Made by a program: the position numbers and the translations under genes
Assembly (NCBI GenBank): GCA_030141605.1
Contig: JAQGDQ010000571.1
Span: 111,501 to 132,500, forward strand
Direction of reading: 5' to 3'
DNA: 21,000 nucleotides
Source of the DNA: Tubiluchus corallicola
Lineage: Eukaryota; Priapulida; Priapulimorpha; Priapulimorphida; Tubiluchidae
Part shown: positions 20,724-21,000 of the stretch, piece after piece
Layout of the letters: each line of letters begins with the position of its first letter
How positions within the stretch are numbered: position 1 is the first letter of the stretch
Notes under the pieces: model-generated
What the model was told of the DNA's origin: nothing
The model's input: the letters and a program-made list of their open reading frames with translations, nothing else
Database searches by the model: none

Positions 20724-20900
20724 ATGCCATTTAGCCTGGACCTACTTGTTCAGCGCGACCTTGAACTACAGCACTCCATTTCTAAACAGGCTGCTCTTCG
20801 ATCGGCTGACCTATCAAACATTAATGCCTTTCGATTCGAGCAGCTCAGGTCATCAGACATGCCCCAACAAAGCCTTCTGGTTAGTGCGATGACAGCTTGA
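20724..20900 (+). CDS. Short open frame, unrecognised (58 residues)
   Basis: ATG to TGA, with MPFSLDLLVQRDLELQHS, then ALRSADLSNINAFRFEQL and ending SAMTA. The residue mix (Leu, Gln, Ser, Asp, Arg, Glu) is more protein-like than the antisense frame at 20750-20974. A stop sits directly upstream of the ATG. It could be an exon fragment or a remnant of a transposon protein; no family is recognised. Confidence 0.22.
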   Translation: MPFSLDLLVQRDLELQHSISKQAALRSADLSNINAFRFEQLRSSDMPQQSLLVSAMTA

Positions 20901-21000
20901 TGCGTGATCGTCGATTCCTTGCTCTGCGGTGTTCTTAACAAAACCGAGAGCCTCAAATGAAAGTAATAGAGCATTTGAGAAACAAAATGTCTGCTATGGA
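20901..21000. other. Window edge, no feature
   Basis: Nothing can be supported in the last 100 bases. Confidence 0.4.

Overview
The window looks like nuclear DNA from an invertebrate animal, most likely a lophotrochozoan (mollusc, annelid or similar). The DNA is AT-rich and intron-bearing. It carries a non-LTR (LINE) retrotransposon, several families of diverged interspersed repeats and an unusual load of tandem repeats: by my count about 4.5 kb, or 21% of the window. The lineage call rests on one gene exon, a neuropeptide F (NPF) type precursor ending in Arg-Pro-Arg at a splice site. Species cannot be named from the sequence.

Layout. 1-820: unique sequence, a long (GA)n tract, then a foldback with 71-base arms (592-662 and 725-795) that runs into (CT)n. 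821-3347: a 5'-truncated, frameshifted LINE with reverse transcriptase and a C-terminal cysteine/histidine knuckle, bounded on both sides by (CT)n. 3348-3614: CT-rich tract. 4309-4502, minus strand: NPF precursor exon with a perfect GTAAGT donor. 4722-6203: first copy of interspersed repeat family 1, split by an 820-base insert that is mostly polypurine. 6632-6947: 3' end of a SINE-like element with an (ATT)n tail. 8531-9146: 14-bp minisatellite, 44 units. 9741-9866: repeat family 2. 10748-11296: family 1, second copy. 12231-12480: a GC-richer island with TATA box, open frame and splice donor, possibly an unrecognised exon. 12963-13082: (CT)n. 13192-13545: family 1, third copy, inverted. 13546-13970 and 14746-15315: two mosaic pentanucleotide arrays. 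15316-18100: AT-rich sequence without convincing genes. 18634-19928: 37-bp minisatellite, exactly 35 units. 20020-20900: GC-richer patches that may hold a minus-strand terminal exon and a short plus-strand open frame.

The only confidently functional gene is the NPF exon. Its other exons are not visible; the 3' exon with the terminal Phe and amidation/cleavage signal should lie to the left, probably outside the window. The rest is intergenic or intronic repeat landscape. Its most striking property is that several tandem arrays start at, or lie inside, interspersed elements, and that the arrays show block-wise or coded variants rather than random decay.
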